Assembly: GCF_004345245.1 (NCBI RefSeq)
Contig: NZ_SLUQ01000002.1
Location: 434,001-498,000 of the forward strand
DNA: 64,000 nucleotides
Reading direction: 5' to 3'
From: Rhizobium sp. BK251
Lineage (GTDB): Bacteria; Pseudomonadota; Alphaproteobacteria; Rhizobiales; Rhizobiaceae
The position numbers and the translations under genes are program-made. Each line of letters opens with the position of its first letter. Within the stretch, counting starts at the first letter, position 1. The notes beneath the pieces were generated by a model. It ran no database searches, had not been told where the DNA came from, and saw only the letters and a list, made by a program, of their open reading frames with translations. Of this stretch, positions 17,967-26,932 are shown in pieces.

Positions 17967-18190
17967 GGCCGCCCGTCCAATCCGCTCCTATCACTCGGGG
18001 CCTCCAGCGCACGGAGCCCGTGCTCTGCGATGCATCGGCGAGAGTCTACGTCGCTTCGAAAGGGATTTGAAGGCGGAAGGTTCAGGCGAACGTCCGAGCG
18101 GCTTGCATGCGACGGTCGCCGTCAAGAGCGCTTGCATTCGCCGGCGCGTCTTCCCATTCTTGCTGTCATCGATTGATCGGAGGAGCGGTC

Positions 18191-18475
18191 ATGGCCAATG
18201 ACATTGAAGCCGTGCAGGTCCGCATCAGCGGCCGGGTGCAGGGTGTCAGTTTCCGTTGGTGGACGCAGGGCGAAGCCGAGCGGCTGGGCCTTGCGGGTTG
18301 GGTACGCAACGAGGCAGACGGAAGTGTCGTCGCCGTCATCGCGGGGCCGGGTGAGGCGATCTCGAAAATGGTCAAGCGCTTCTGGGATGGGCCCCCTGCC
18401 GCTGTCGTCTCTGATGTGCATACGGAACCCGTGGCACTTTCCGAGGTGCCGACCGGGTTCCGCATCACGGGCTAG
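18191..18475 (+). CDS. acyP: Acylphosphatase
   Basis: A 94-residue acylphosphatase, near the usual length. The phosphate-binding loop and catalytic Arg are in [11 protein letters not shown] (Arg22), and the catalytic Asn is Asn40 in [11 protein letters not shown]. It hydrolyses acyl phosphates such as 1,3-bisphosphoglycerate or carbamoyl phosphate in the cytoplasm. GGAGGAGCGGTC precedes the ATG at 18191, which rules out the longer frame from 18107. No partner gene is evident. Confidence 0.9.
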   Translation: MANDIEAVQVRISGRVQGVSFRWWTQGEAERLGLAGWVRNEADGSVVAVIAGPGEAISKMVKRFWDGPPAAVVSDVHTEPVALSEVPTGFRITG

Positions 18476-18544
18476 CTCGGCCGAACGCGAAGCGAGGCAC
18501 CTGTTCTTCCGGAAGCCGGGGGTAGCTGGCGTTGCAGCGAATCT

Positions 18545-18575
18545 TTGACTTGCGTCATTGTCGGCCCTCTATATT
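18545..18575 (+). promoter_or_regulatory. Possible promoter of the arylsulfatase gene
   Basis: TTGACT at 18545 and TATATT at 18570 are 19 bases apart, in a short AT-rich stretch directly upstream of the arylsulfatase. The spacing is long for sigma-70, so this is tentative. Confidence 0.3.
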
Positions 18576-18628
18576 TTAGAATATCGTTATATAAATTGGC
18601 GTTTCTTCGAGCCGGGGGGCTTTCAGCC

Positions 18629-21049
18629 ATGAAAATTGGTCGCTGCATGTTTGCGGGCGCGGCTTTTTTCGCGCTTGGTTGTGTCTCGGGATGGGCTCAG
18701 CAGGTGACCGGCGCGCCAGGTGCGCCGGGGGCCACCACGACGATCGACGGAAAGCAGCTTCCGCCGCCCGATCCGAAATTCGGCGGGGTGATCAACGAAA
18801 AGGCTTCCGAATCGACGCCCTGGTGGGCGCCGCGTGTCGTGCCGCCCAAGGGCGCGCCCAACGTGCTGCTGATCATGACGGACGACCAGGGATTCGGCGC
18901 CCCAAGCACGTTCGGCGGCGTCATTCCGACGCCCGCCATGGATCGCATTGCCAACCAGGGCCTGCGCTTTACAAATTTCCACTCCACGTCGCTGTGTTCG
19001 CCGTCACGCGCCGCACTGATTACCGGGCGCAACCATCATTCGGTCGGCTTCGGGGTCGTCGGTGAAATCGCGACCGGCTTTCCGGGCTACGATTCGATCA
19101 TCCCGATCGAGAAGGGCACGATTGGCACGATCCTTCGTGACAACGGCTACGCCACGTCGTGGTTCGGCAAGGACCATAACACGCCCTCCTACCAGTCGAG
19201 CCAGGCGGGACCGTTCCACCAGTGGCCGAACGGCATGGGCTTCGAATATTTCTACGGCTTCGTCGGCGGCGACGCCAGCCAATGGCAGCCCAACCTGTTC
19301 CGCAACACGACCGCCATCTATCCGTTCGAGGGCAATCCCGGCTGGAATCTGGAGACTGCCATGGCCGACGAGGCGATCGGCTATATCAGGCAGCTGAAGG
19401 AGGTCGCTCCCGGCAAGCCCTGGCTCGTCTATTACGTGCCGGGCGCCACCCATGCGCCGCACCATCCGACATCGGAGTGGGTGAAGAAAGTCTCCGACAT
19501 GCACCTCTTCGACGAGGGCTGGAACAAGGTGCGCGAGAAGATCTTCGCCAACCAGAAGCGCCTCGGAATCATGCCGGAAAGCGCCCAGCTGACGCCGTGG
19601 CCAAAGGGGCTGCCGGAATGGGATACGCTCAGCATCGAGGAGAAGAAGCTCTTCGTCCGGCAGGCAGATGTCTACGGCGCCTACCTTGCCTATGCCGACA
19701 ACGAAATCGGCCGGGTGATCCAGGCGGTCGAAGACCTCGGCGAGCTCGACAATACCCTGATCATCTATATCGGCGGCGACAACGGTGCGAGCGCCGAGGG
19801 CATGGTCAATGGCACGCCGAACGAGTTCACCACCTTCAACGGCGTCGAGGTTCCGGTGAAGGACCAGTTCCTCTGGTATCCGTTCTGGGGCTCGGAGCGG
19901 ACGTTCCCGCACTATGCGGCCGGCTGGGCCTGGGCGATGGATACACCGTTCAAGTGGGTCAAGCAGGTGCCGTCGCACTTCGGCGGAACCGCACAGGGCA
20001 TGGTCATGTCCTGGCCGGGCCACATTACCGACGTTGGCGGCATTCGCCGGCAGTTTCACCATTTCATCGACGTCGTGCCGACCATTCTCGATGCCGCCGG
20101 CATTGTACAGCCGGAGGCGATCAACGGCATCCAACAGGAGCCCATCGAAGGCGTCAGCATGAAGTACACATGGGACAAGGCGAACGCCAACGCCCCGACC
20201 ACGCACAAGACCCAGTATTTCGAGATGCTCGGCAATCGCGCGATCTTTCACGACGGGTGGGTGGCCGCAACGACGCCGGCAACGCTGCCCTGGGAGCTGA
20301 GCACGAAGACGCCCCCGGACGTGATCACCGGCTACAACTGGGAACTCTACAACGTCGCCGAGGACCCGACCCAATCCAATGACCTCGCCGCCAAGATGCC
20401 CGACAAGTTGACGGAGATGCAGGCTCTCTTCTATTCAGAAGCGAAGAAATACAACGTGCTGCCGCTCGACAATACGACGCTCGCCCGCTGGAATACGCCG
20501 CGGCCGAGCCTCACCGCCGGGCGGAGCGTGTTCACCTATACGGGCGGGCTGACCGGCGTGCCGGCAAGTGCGGCGCCAAGCACGCTCAACAAGTCCTATA
20601 CGATCACCGCGGAGGTAGAGATACCCAGTGGCGGTGCGGAAGGCATGATCGTCACGCAGGGCGGGCGGTTCGGCGGCTACGGGCTGTTTCTCAGCAAGGG
20701 CGAGTTCGGCGTCGACCGGGGCAGGGTGGTGTTCCTCTACAACCTCCTCGATCTGAAGCGCACGATGTGGGAGGGGCCGGAGCTCGATCCCGGCAAGCAT
20801 ACGATCGTCTTCGACTACAAGTCCGACGGTCCCGGCCTGGGCAAGGGGGGTACGGGGATACTTTCCGTCGACGGCCAGGAAGTGGCCACGAACTCCATGG
20901 AACACGGGATTCCGATCACCTTTCCCGAGGATGAGACCTTCGACGTCGGCCAGGACACGCGGACCGGCGTGGCATTGCTCGAATATCGCTACGACACACC
21001 ATTCAAGTTTGCCGGCAAGATCGACCAACTGACTTTCAACCTGCACTAG
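18629..21049 (+). CDS. Periplasmic arylsulfatase (formylglycine sulfatase)
   Basis: An 806-residue type I sulfatase. The signal peptide covers about 1-24 (cleavage near GWAQ). The metal-binding LLIMTDDQGFG is at about 80-90. The modification signature CSPSRAALITGRN has Cys123, the residue converted to formylglycine. The Lys/His motifs WFGKDHNTP and THAPHHP complete the active site. A C-terminal region of about 200 residues is beta-rich and typical of the large arylsulfatase A-like group. It hydrolyses sulfate esters in the periplasm. A G-run precedes the ATG at 18629. Two envelope-protein genes follow closely, so an operon is likely. No sulfatase-modifying enzyme is in view. Confidence 0.9.
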   Translation: MKIGRCMFAGAAFFALGCVSGWAQQVTGAPGAPGATTTIDGKQLPPPDPKFGGVINEKASESTPWWAPRVVPPKGAPNVLLIMTDDQGFGAPSTFGGVIPTPAMDRIANQGLRFTNFHSTSLCSPSRAALITGRNHHSVGFGVVGEIATGFPGYDSIIPIEKGTIGTILRDNGYATSWFGKDHNTPSYQSSQAGPFHQWPNGMGFEYFYGFVGGDASQWQPNLFRNTTAIYPFEGNPGWNLETAMADEAIGYIRQLKEVAPGKPWLVYYVPGATHAPHHPTSEWVKKVSDMHLFDEGWNKVREKIFANQKRLGIMPESAQLTPWPKGLPEWDTLSIEEKKLFVRQADVYGAYLAYADNEIGRVIQAVEDLGELDNTLIIYIGGDNGASAEGMVNGTPNEFTTFNGVEVPVKDQFLWYPFWGSERTFPHYAAGWAWAMDTPFKWVKQVPSHFGGTAQGMVMSWPGHITDVGGIRRQFHHFIDVVPTILDAAGIVQPEAINGIQQEPIEGVSMKYTWDKANANAPTTHKTQYFEMLGNRAIFHDGWVAATTPATLPWELSTKTPPDVITGYNWELYNVAEDPTQSNDLAAKMPDKLTEMQALFYSEAKKYNVLPLDNTTLARWNTPRPSLTAGRSVFTYTGGLTGVPASAAPSTLNKSYTITAEVEIPSGGAEGMIVTQGGRFGGYGLFLSKGEFGVDRGRVVFLYNLLDLKRTMWEGPELDPGKHTIVFDYKSDGPGLGKGGTGILSVDGQEVATNSMEHGIPITFPEDETFDVGQDTRTGVALLEYRYDTPFKFAGKIDQLTFNLH

Positions 21050-21058
21050 GAGAGATCA

Positions 21059-21745
21059 ATGAGGGGAAAGCACATCATATGCGCCGTCGCGATAGTCGCG
21101 TTGGGCGCCGTTCTCGCGCCGTCGGCTTCGACGGCCCAAAATGCGATCAAGGCGCCTGCGAGCAAGAACATAGGCACGACGAGCACGCAGAAGAGCGAGC
21201 TCGTCCCCTCCCTGATCGTCATGAACTCGGCCGGCGCCACGCTCAGCGGTGACACGCTGACGCTCACGGGGATCTCCAACAACTCGATCCTGTTTGCCGA
21301 TCGCCCGGTCCGCTCCGCGGGCCACGCGCTCACCGCGCATCTGCTGGAGGAATGGGCAGAGGGCGGCGGCTTCGAGAAGGATCCACCCAATGCCACCGTC
21401 TCGGTTCTCAACAAGGACGCCTCGGACGTCGAAGACGCGGTCGTCGTGCTGAAGGCGCCGAAGATGGAAGGCGCCAACCTGACCTTCAAGGTGGATGTGC
21501 TCGAGGGCAGCCTCAGCAAGGCAGACGGGCCGGCCTCGATCTTCATCGACATCATCGGCATGCCGCGCACGCCTCTCTCGTTTGCCGGCGCCGCGCGCCG
21601 CACCGCATATCGGGGAGCCTGGTATGGCGCAGCCGGTGCCGCGGCAGTTGGTGCGGCAGCCGCGGGCGCCTACTACCATCCCTACTATCATCCTTACTAC
21701 GGCCCGCCGGCGTGCGGCTACTATCCGCTGCCTCCGTGCTACTGA
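21059..21745 (+). CDS. Secreted hypothetical protein with YYHP-rich tail
   Basis: A 228-residue exported protein (signal peptide to about residue 26, PSASTAQ). The middle, about 45-170, looks like a compact beta-domain with no family I recognise. A hydrophobic alanine-rich segment (about 188-205) follows, and a tail of tandem YYHP units ends in two cysteines. The tail resembles low-complexity ends of envelope proteins. It starts 9 bases after the arylsulfatase stop with AGGAGA upstream, so the two are almost certainly one transcript. A role in assembling or anchoring the sulfatase is conceivable but unsupported. Confidence 0.65.
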   Translation: MRGKHIICAVAIVALGAVLAPSASTAQNAIKAPASKNIGTTSTQKSELVPSLIVMNSAGATLSGDTLTLTGISNNSILFADRPVRSAGHALTAHLLEEWAEGGGFEKDPPNATVSVLNKDASDVEDAVVVLKAPKMEGANLTFKVDVLEGSLSKADGPASIFIDIIGMPRTPLSFAGAARRTAYRGAWYGAAGAAAVGAAAAGAYYHPYYHPYYGPPACGYYPLPPCY

Positions 21746-21798
21746 GGTAGTTGAGATGCGGCCTCCGCCCGGCACAGTGACCTAAGGAGGCCGGCGCG

Positions 21799-22146
21799 AT
21801 GACGAGAGTGCTTGCGATTGCCGCCGCCCTGGAAGTGGCCACCGGAGCAGCACTGCTCGTCGTCCCGTCGCTGGTCGGGGAATTGCTCCTCGGAGGCGCG
21901 CTCACCGGAATGGCGGCAGCCGCCGCCCGGGTGGCGGGCATAGCCCTCATTGCGCTTGCGGTCGCCTGCTGGCGCAACTCGCCGCTCTTGGGCATGTTGA
22001 CCTACGGCGTTCTCGTCACGCTGTATCTTGCCTATCTCGGCCTTTGGGACGGGATGGCGGGTCCGCTCCTGTGGCCGGCGGTCGGCCTTCATGCGGTTCT
22101 TTCGACCCTTCTCGGACGAGCCTGGCTTGCCGCCGAGGCTGGATAA
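21799..22146 (+). CDS. Small integral membrane protein, unknown function
   Basis: A 115-residue protein made almost entirely of hydrophobic segments (about four membrane helices: 4-24, 28-56, 64-85, 90-110). A perfect TAAGGAGG lies 8-9 bases upstream of the ATG. It follows the arylsulfatase and its secreted neighbour on the same strand with a 53-base gap and may belong to that transcript. The family was not recognised. Confidence 0.6.
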   Translation: MTRVLAIAAALEVATGAALLVVPSLVGELLLGGALTGMAAAAARVAGIALIALAVACWRNSPLLGMLTYGVLVTLYLAYLGLWDGMAGPLLWPAVGLHAVLSTLLGRAWLAAEAG

Positions 22147-22388
22147 ACGATTTTCCCACGGGTGCTTTCGTTTCGAAGGGACGTTCCCAGGCACAGCCAA
22201 GGCCGCGATCGTCGTCAAAAGCCGACCTTGCTTTCCGGTTTGGCGAGCGCGCTGCGGCGCAGTTTCATGAGGTTACGGGGCTGGAAAATCAGGTGCGCTC
22301 GGCCAGTCGGGTCGCGATCCGCGACGCTGGACTAATCGCCGTGAACAAGGCTTAATGCCGCGCGGGGATGGCTGGGGGGCTGCCGATC

Positions 22389-23645
22389 ATGAGATCACCG
22401 TGGCAAGTGAATGGCAGTGCCGATGTTCTCGATGCTGTCGTCGTCGGGGCCGGCTGGGCGGGCCTCGGCGTCAGCTATTGGCTGGCACGGAGAGGCCTGC
22501 GCCATAGCGTCCTGGAACGGGGCCGCATAGGAGAGACCTGGCGCACGCAGCGATGGGATTCCTTTCGGATGAATACCCCCAACGTGCAGACCGTCATGCC
22601 TGGCGACCGCTATGACGGCGACGATCCATCCGGTGCCCTGACGCGCGACCAGTTCGTCGCTCTCCTCGAGGACTTCGCCAGACGCAACGCGCTGCCGATC
22701 GAACCGGATACTGCGGTGAGCGAACTCACGCACGAGAATGACGCGTATCGGCTGACCACCGCACGCGGCACGCTTTTGGCGCGGAACGTGATCGTCGCAA
22801 GCGGCAGCCTGAATTGCCCGGTGCGCCCCGCTTGCGCCGCTGCGTTACCGCCCGGCCTTCGCCAGATCGACGCTTCCGGCTACCGCAGCGCTGCGGATCT
22901 CCCCGATGGCGCGGTGCTGGTGGTCGGCAGCGGCCAGTCGGGCGTGCAGATCGCCGAGGAGTTGGCGCAAGCAGGCCGAACAGTCTTCCTTGCCACCAGT
23001 CGTGTCGGACGGCTCCCGCGGCGCTACCGGGGCCGCGACATCATGGTCTGGCTCCTCGAATGCGGGTTTCTCGACGTGCGGCGGGAGGAGGTCATTCGAC
23101 TTGCGGGACGCATCCCGCCCCGCGGCGTGCTTGGCTCGCTGCACACGATAAGCCTTCAAGCGCTCAGCGCCCAGGGTATCGTGCTTCTTGGGCGATTGAC
23201 TGGCGTCGAGGATGGCGCCGGCCTCTCGTTCGCCGACGATCTCGAAGCGAATGCTCGCTTTGCGGATGAAGCCTCCGACAACATCAAACGCCATATCGAC
23301 GACTATATCAGCCGCGCTGGCATCGATGCGCCCGCTTCGGAACCCGACCCGGCGGAGACGGTCGCGATGCGACAACCGAACCCGGCGATTGCTTCGCTTG
23401 ATCTTGCCCGGTCCGGTATAACGACCGTGGTGTGGTGCACGGGCTTCAAGGGCGATTTCAGCTGGATGAGGCTTCCCGGTGCGCTCGATGCGGCGGGACA
23501 GCCGGTCCACGAGGATGGCGTGGCCGCCCTGCCGGGCCTCTACTTCGCCGGGTTGGATTTTGCCTCCACACGCAAGTCAGGCATAATATTGGCAATCGGC
23601 GAGGAGGCGCCCCGCCTTGTCGAACACATCGCAGGGCCTTCGTGA
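22389..23645 (+). CDS. Flavin-containing monooxygenase (CzcO-like FAD/NAD(P) oxidoreductase)
   Basis: About 418 residues. The N-terminal FAD site is VVVGAGWAGLGVSYWL, the FMO-like ERGRIGETWRTQRWDSFRMNTP follows, and the second NAD(P)H Rossmann site is VLVVGSGQSGVQIAEEL near the middle. The C-terminal TTVVWCTGFKGDFSW plus GLYFAGLDF resembles the ATG-containing FMO motif. These enzymes oxygenate N- or S-containing small molecules. The start is ambiguous: 22389 has a G6 run 9 bases upstream, while 22368 has a G-run too close. No operon partner was identified. Confidence 0.82.
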   Translation: MRSPWQVNGSADVLDAVVVGAGWAGLGVSYWLARRGLRHSVLERGRIGETWRTQRWDSFRMNTPNVQTVMPGDRYDGDDPSGALTRDQFVALLEDFARRNALPIEPDTAVSELTHENDAYRLTTARGTLLARNVIVASGSLNCPVRPACAAALPPGLRQIDASGYRSAADLPDGAVLVVGSGQSGVQIAEELAQAGRTVFLATSRVGRLPRRYRGRDIMVWLLECGFLDVRREEVIRLAGRIPPRGVLGSLHTISLQALSAQGIVLLGRLTGVEDGAGLSFADDLEANARFADEASDNIKRHIDDYISRAGIDAPASEPDPAETVAMRQPNPAIASLDLARSGITTVVWCTGFKGDFSWMRLPGALDAAGQPVHEDGVAALPGLYFAGLDFASTRKSGIILAIGEEAPRLVEHIAGPS

Positions 23646-23860
23646 CAGCCTTGGCGCGAAGCGGCCGTAGCTGAGCGTTCACGGCTGGTGGCACTTGCTA
23701 CCGAATTCCGCGAAATTACCGCGCCGGGCGGTTCATGCCGGGCCGCTTTGGCGCGATATGGATGCTCGCGGCAAGTTCTGCGCAGGAAGTGCAACCCGGC
23801 TGTCGGACGGGCAGGGGCTCGCACGTCCTTGAGGGGCACGACATAACCAGGAGGATTGTC

Positions 23861-24223
23861 ATGACCTATGCTGATGGCTTTGTTCTCGCCGTTCCGAAGG
23901 AGAATATCGAGGCCTACAAGGAGATGGCCCGCAAGGCCGGCGAAGTCTGGATGGAATTTGGCGCGCTTGAATATGCCGAATGCATCGGCGACGACGTGCC
24001 CTATGGCGAGCTCACCTCATTTCCGCGGGCGGTGCAGGCCAAGGAGGACGAAGTGGTCATCTTCTCCTGGATCGTCTACGAAAACCGCGAGCAGCGGGAT
24101 GCCATCATGGCCAAGGTCATGGTCGATCCGCGCATCAGCGGCGAGAACATGGTGATGCCCTTCGACGGCAAGCGGATGATCTATGGCGGCTTCCAGACAT
24201 TTGTCGAGCACCGTGCCCGCTGA
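23861..24223 (+). CDS. DUF1428 family protein (YbaA-like)
   Basis: A 120-residue protein matching DUF1428 over its whole length (MTYADGFVLAVPKENIEAYKEMA, then FPRAVQAKEDEVVIFSWIVYENREQRD and MPFDGKRMIYGGF). It has a small dimeric ferredoxin-like fold of unknown function. AGGAGG lies 7 bases upstream of the ATG at 23861. It is followed 67 bases later by yjbQ on the same strand. Confidence 0.88.
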   Translation: MTYADGFVLAVPKENIEAYKEMARKAGEVWMEFGALEYAECIGDDVPYGELTSFPRAVQAKEDEVVIFSWIVYENREQRDAIMAKVMVDPRISGENMVMPFDGKRMIYGGFQTFVEHRAR

Positions 24224-24290
24224 CGGCCGTACTTGACTTTGCCGGCGCTGCGCGCGACCTCACCCGTGCGCAGCAGCCGGAGAAGACCCG

Positions 24291-24713
24291 ATGCCCCAGA
24301 CCATCCTTTCCATCCGCACCGACGGACAGGGACTTTACGAGTTCACCGATCGGGCGGTCGATTTCGTGCGGGCGGCCGGCGTGGGCGAGGGGCTTCTCAC
24401 CGTTTTCGTGTGCCACACCTCGTGCTCGCTTCTCATCCAGGAAAATGCCGATCCGGATGTCCGGCGCGATCTCGACGCCTTCTTCCGGCGGCTTGTTCCC
24501 GCCGCCGATGACCCCGCGATGCGCTGGGTCATCCACACCACGGAAGGCCCCGACGACATGCCTGCCCATATCAAGGCGGCGCTGACCCAGGTGTCGATCG
24601 GCATTCCCGTGACAGGCGGCAGGCTGGTGCTCGGCACCTGGCAGGGGATCTACCTCTTCGAGCATCGCGACCGGCCGCACCGGCGCGAAATCGTGTTGCA
24701 TCTCGGCGCCTGA
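24291..24713 (+). CDS. yjbQ: YjbQ / UPF0047 family protein
   Basis: A 140-residue UPF0047 protein with the family hallmarks TVFVCHTSCSLLIQENADPDVRRDL and MPAHIKAALTQVSIGIPVTGGRLVLGTWQGIYLFEHRDRPHRREIVL. The conserved His and Cys residues of the putative active site are present. E. coli YjbQ has weak thiamine-phosphate synthase activity; the physiological role is not settled. It sits downstream of the DUF1428 gene, possibly in one transcript. Confidence 0.9.
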   Translation: MPQTILSIRTDGQGLYEFTDRAVDFVRAAGVGEGLLTVFVCHTSCSLLIQENADPDVRRDLDAFFRRLVPAADDPAMRWVIHTTEGPDDMPAHIKAALTQVSIGIPVTGGRLVLGTWQGIYLFEHRDRPHRREIVLHLGA

Positions 24714-24839
24714 TCCGTTTCCCCGTCATGAACGGATTCTGAATGGCCGGTTCGAACGCCGTTCAGTTTCAAGCAGTTATGGTCCGATCAATCCCCTGAG
24801 GGAGACGAGATCGAAATCCATGACCCACGGAGACACCCG

Positions 24840-25169
24840 ATGAAGAGCATTTTCGCAAAAGCCGGTATCGCAGCCCTGATCGCCCTCGGCGGCCTTTCCG
24901 CCACCATACCCGCAGCCTCGGCCGCCGGCTGGGAGCGCAACAACGGCGGTTACCAGATGGGCCACGACAGCCGCCGCGACTGGGACGGCCCGCGCCGGGC
25001 TTGCTCGCCGGTCCAGGCGGTCCAGAAAGCGCGCTGGCACGGCATGAACCGCGCCCACATCTCCGACATCTCTCCGCGCCGCGTTGTCGTCGAGGGCAGG
25101 GGCCGCTACGGCTGGGGCCGCGTGGTCTTCGCCAATGTCAGCGGCTGCCCCCTGATCCGCGCGCACTGA
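24840..25169 (+). CDS. Small secreted protein, paralogue of the next gene
   Basis: 109 residues with a Sec signal peptide (to about residue 29, PAASAA). The mature part is basic and aromatic, with a C-terminal motif AHISDISPRRVVVEGRGRYGWGRVVFANVSGCPLIR. The same motif recurs in the neighbouring gene at 25399, and both have a conserved Cys about 50 residues before a second Cys, suggesting one disulfide. It is probably periplasmic. The function is unknown; such short exported proteins are common in rhizobia. Confidence 0.7.
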   Translation: MKSIFAKAGIAALIALGGLSATIPAASAAGWERNNGGYQMGHDSRRDWDGPRRACSPVQAVQKARWHGMNRAHISDISPRRVVVEGRGRYGWGRVVFANVSGCPLIRAH

Positions 25170-25398
25170 GCGGGCTTGCGAAGCACCAAGTGCGCCGTTC
25201 CCCCCGAAAATGGGGGACGGCTTTCATCTCCGCTCCACGAGAATCGGCTATCTTGCCCCCAATTCGCCTCGGTTCTGTATGAACCACGCTGGGCCGGTTG
25301 ATTCTGTCGCGGTTCAGTTTCATCCGTCCAATCTCGCGTCGATCGACAGAAGCGCGGCTTACGATGCGAGTTTCCGGTTTCTCTACCATGGAGTTCAA

Positions 25399-25782
25399 AT
25401 GATCAATTACATTGCAAAGGTCGGCATGGCGGCGATGCTTGTCGCCGGAACCCTGGCGGGTTCGGTCATTCCGGCTTCGGCGCAGGTTGGCGTCGACATC
25501 TATCTCGACGGCCCGGATCGCCGCCCACCGCCGCCGCCTCCGGGTTATGGCTATTACCGTCCGCCGGGCCCGGACTATGACCGTCCGCCGCCGCGCGGCT
25601 ACGGCCGCCCGCGAGGATGCGATCCGCAGCTCGCCGAGGACATCGCGCGCGACTACGGCCTGCGCCGTGCCCACGTCGTCGACGTATCGCCGCGCAATGT
25701 CGTGGTTTCCGGCTTCGGGCGCCGCGGCCCGGACCGCATGTACTTCGCCAATGTCCGAGGCTGCCCGGTCGTGCGCCGCTAA
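25399..25782 (+). CDS. Small secreted proline-rich protein, paralogue of the previous gene
   Basis: 127 residues: signal peptide to about residue 28 (IPASAQ), then a proline/tyrosine/arginine-rich linker (PPPPPPGYGYYRPPGP). The C-terminal domain is CDPQLAEDIARDYGL followed by RAHVVDVSPRNVVVSG and FANVRGCPVVR, which matches the preceding gene. GGAG lies 6 bases upstream of the ATG at 25399; the longer frame from 25210 was rejected. The linker differs from the paralogue while the C-terminal domain is kept, which points to the domain as the functional part. Confidence 0.7.
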   Translation: MINYIAKVGMAAMLVAGTLAGSVIPASAQVGVDIYLDGPDRRPPPPPPGYGYYRPPGPDYDRPPPRGYGRPRGCDPQLAEDIARDYGLRRAHVVDVSPRNVVVSGFGRRGPDRMYFANVRGCPVVRR

Positions 25783-25870
25783 GGCGCACTTTTCGGTCCG
25801 CAATGAAGCAACCGTCCCTTGTCCCTCCTCGGAGGCGACCTGGGGCGGTTTCTTTTTTCCTCGACCCCAC

Positions 25871-25905
25871 AAAAAAGCGCCGCCGGCAGAACCTGCCGGC
25901 GGCGC
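25871..25905 (-). terminator. Intrinsic terminator of the SIMPL gene
   Basis: A 13-bp perfect stem (GCGCCGCCGGCAG with its complement) around an AAC loop is followed on the minus strand by six T (25876 down to 25871). It lies 40 bases after the stop of the minus-strand SIMPL gene and may also slow transcription from the convergent side. Confidence 0.85.
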
Positions 25906-25944
25906 AAAGTTTGGCGGATGCCCCGCCTAACGCCCGAGGGTGCC

Positions 25945-26694
25945 TTACTGCTCGAGGGCGAAGGTCACGTTGACGGTGATGTTGTAGCTGTTCTCGCCGC
26001 CTGCGACCGGAGGCGCGCCGGCATCGGAGGCTTCCTTCATCATCGCGGCGCGATAGACAGGCTGCGGGATCGGGCGGAGCTGGTTCTCGCTGATCTCGAT
26101 GATGCGGCCGAGCTTGACGCCGGCCGCTTCCGCGAGCGTCTTGGCCTTGGCGGCCGCATTGGTGACGGCGATCTTGCGCGCCTCTTCGAATGCGCCTTCC
26201 GGCTTGTCGTTGGTGAACTGGATGTCGCCGCCCTGGTTGACGCCGAGGGTCACCGACTGGTCGATGATCGCCCCGAGCTTGGTAAGGTCGCGGATCCTGA
26301 CCGTCAACGTGTTCGTTGCCTGGTAGCCGATGAGCTGCGGCTGTTGCGGCTGGCCGTCATTGCTCTGCGGATAGCTGTATTGCGGCTGGATCGAGAAGCC
26401 CGACGTCTGCAGGTCGCGGTCTTCGATGCCGCCGGCCTTGAGCGCCGCGAGCACGTCCGTCATCGCCTTGTTGTTCTCGTCCAGCGCCTCGCGCGCCGTC
26501 TTTGCCTGACGCACGACAGAGAGATTGACCACCGCCATGTCGGGCGCCATGACCGATTCCCCTTCGCCGGTCACCATGATGATGGCCTCGCGCGGCTTCG
26601 TCTCCTGCGCCATGGCTGCGCCCCCGGCAGCGGCGAGAAGAAGGCCGCCCAGAAGTGCGGTCCGAGCGAAATCCCTGGTTCGTGTCAATGTCAT
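25945..26694 (-). CDS. SIMPL (DUF541) domain periplasmic protein
   Basis: 249 residues with a signal peptide to about residue 29 (GGAAMAQ). The rest is a SIMPL/DUF541 domain: IMVTGEGESVMAPDMAVVNLSV, then LQTSGFSIQPQYSYP, YQATNTLTVRIRDLTKLGAIID, and AVTNAAAKAKTLAEAAGVKLGRIIEISE. Family members (YggE, BP26) are periplasmic or outer-membrane-associated and linked to oxidative stress; BP26 forms channel-like oligomers. AAGGA lies upstream of the ATG at 26694. A strong terminator follows the gene. Confidence 0.9.
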   Translation of the reverse strand: MTLTRTRDFARTALLGGLLLAAAGGAAMAQETKPREAIIMVTGEGESVMAPDMAVVNLSVVRQAKTAREALDENNKAMTDVLAALKAGGIEDRDLQTSGFSIQPQYSYPQSNDGQPQQPQLIGYQATNTLTVRIRDLTKLGAIIDQSVTLGVNQGGDIQFTNDKPEGAFEEARKIAVTNAAAKAKTLAEAAGVKLGRIIEISENQLRPIPQPVYRAAMMKEASDAGAPPVAGGENSYNITVNVTFALEQ

Positions 26695-26856
26695 GATTCG
26701 TTCCTTGGTTGACGTTTCCCGAAACGCTTTTGTCTATTGATTGTGAAGCTATTACGGCGACGGCTTGTAGCTTATGGCAAATTGGGCTAGAGCGAAACGC
26801 ACTCCGGAGAGCCATTGCTCCGGAGCCTAAGCGCGGGCCCGTCATCTGCCCCCGCC

Positions 26857-26932
26857 GGGCCTGTAGCTCAATGGTTAGAGCCGGCGGCTCATAACCGCTT
26901 GGTTGGGGGTTCGAGTCCCTCCGGGCCCACCA
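26857..26932 (+). tRNA. tRNA-Ile2 (anticodon CAU, lysidine type), possible tRNA-Met
   Basis: A 76-base cloverleaf with encoded CCA. Acceptor GGGCCTG pairs with CGGGCCC, the D arm is GCTC/GAGC, the anticodon loop is CTCATAA (CAU), and the T arm is GGGGG-TTCGAGT-CCCTC type. The D loop AATGGTTA and anticodon arm GGCGG/CCGCT resemble E. coli tRNA-Ile2, whose CAU is modified to lysidine, more than elongator tRNA-Met. Its 3' half is the attachment site of the adjacent element: the integrase gene on the other strand ends inside the D loop. Confidence 0.9.

Noticed and set aside
19004..20374. A 456-residue minus-strand frame inside the arylsulfatase
   Set aside because: It is antisense to a sulfatase with intact catalytic motifs; composition is typical of a shadow frame.
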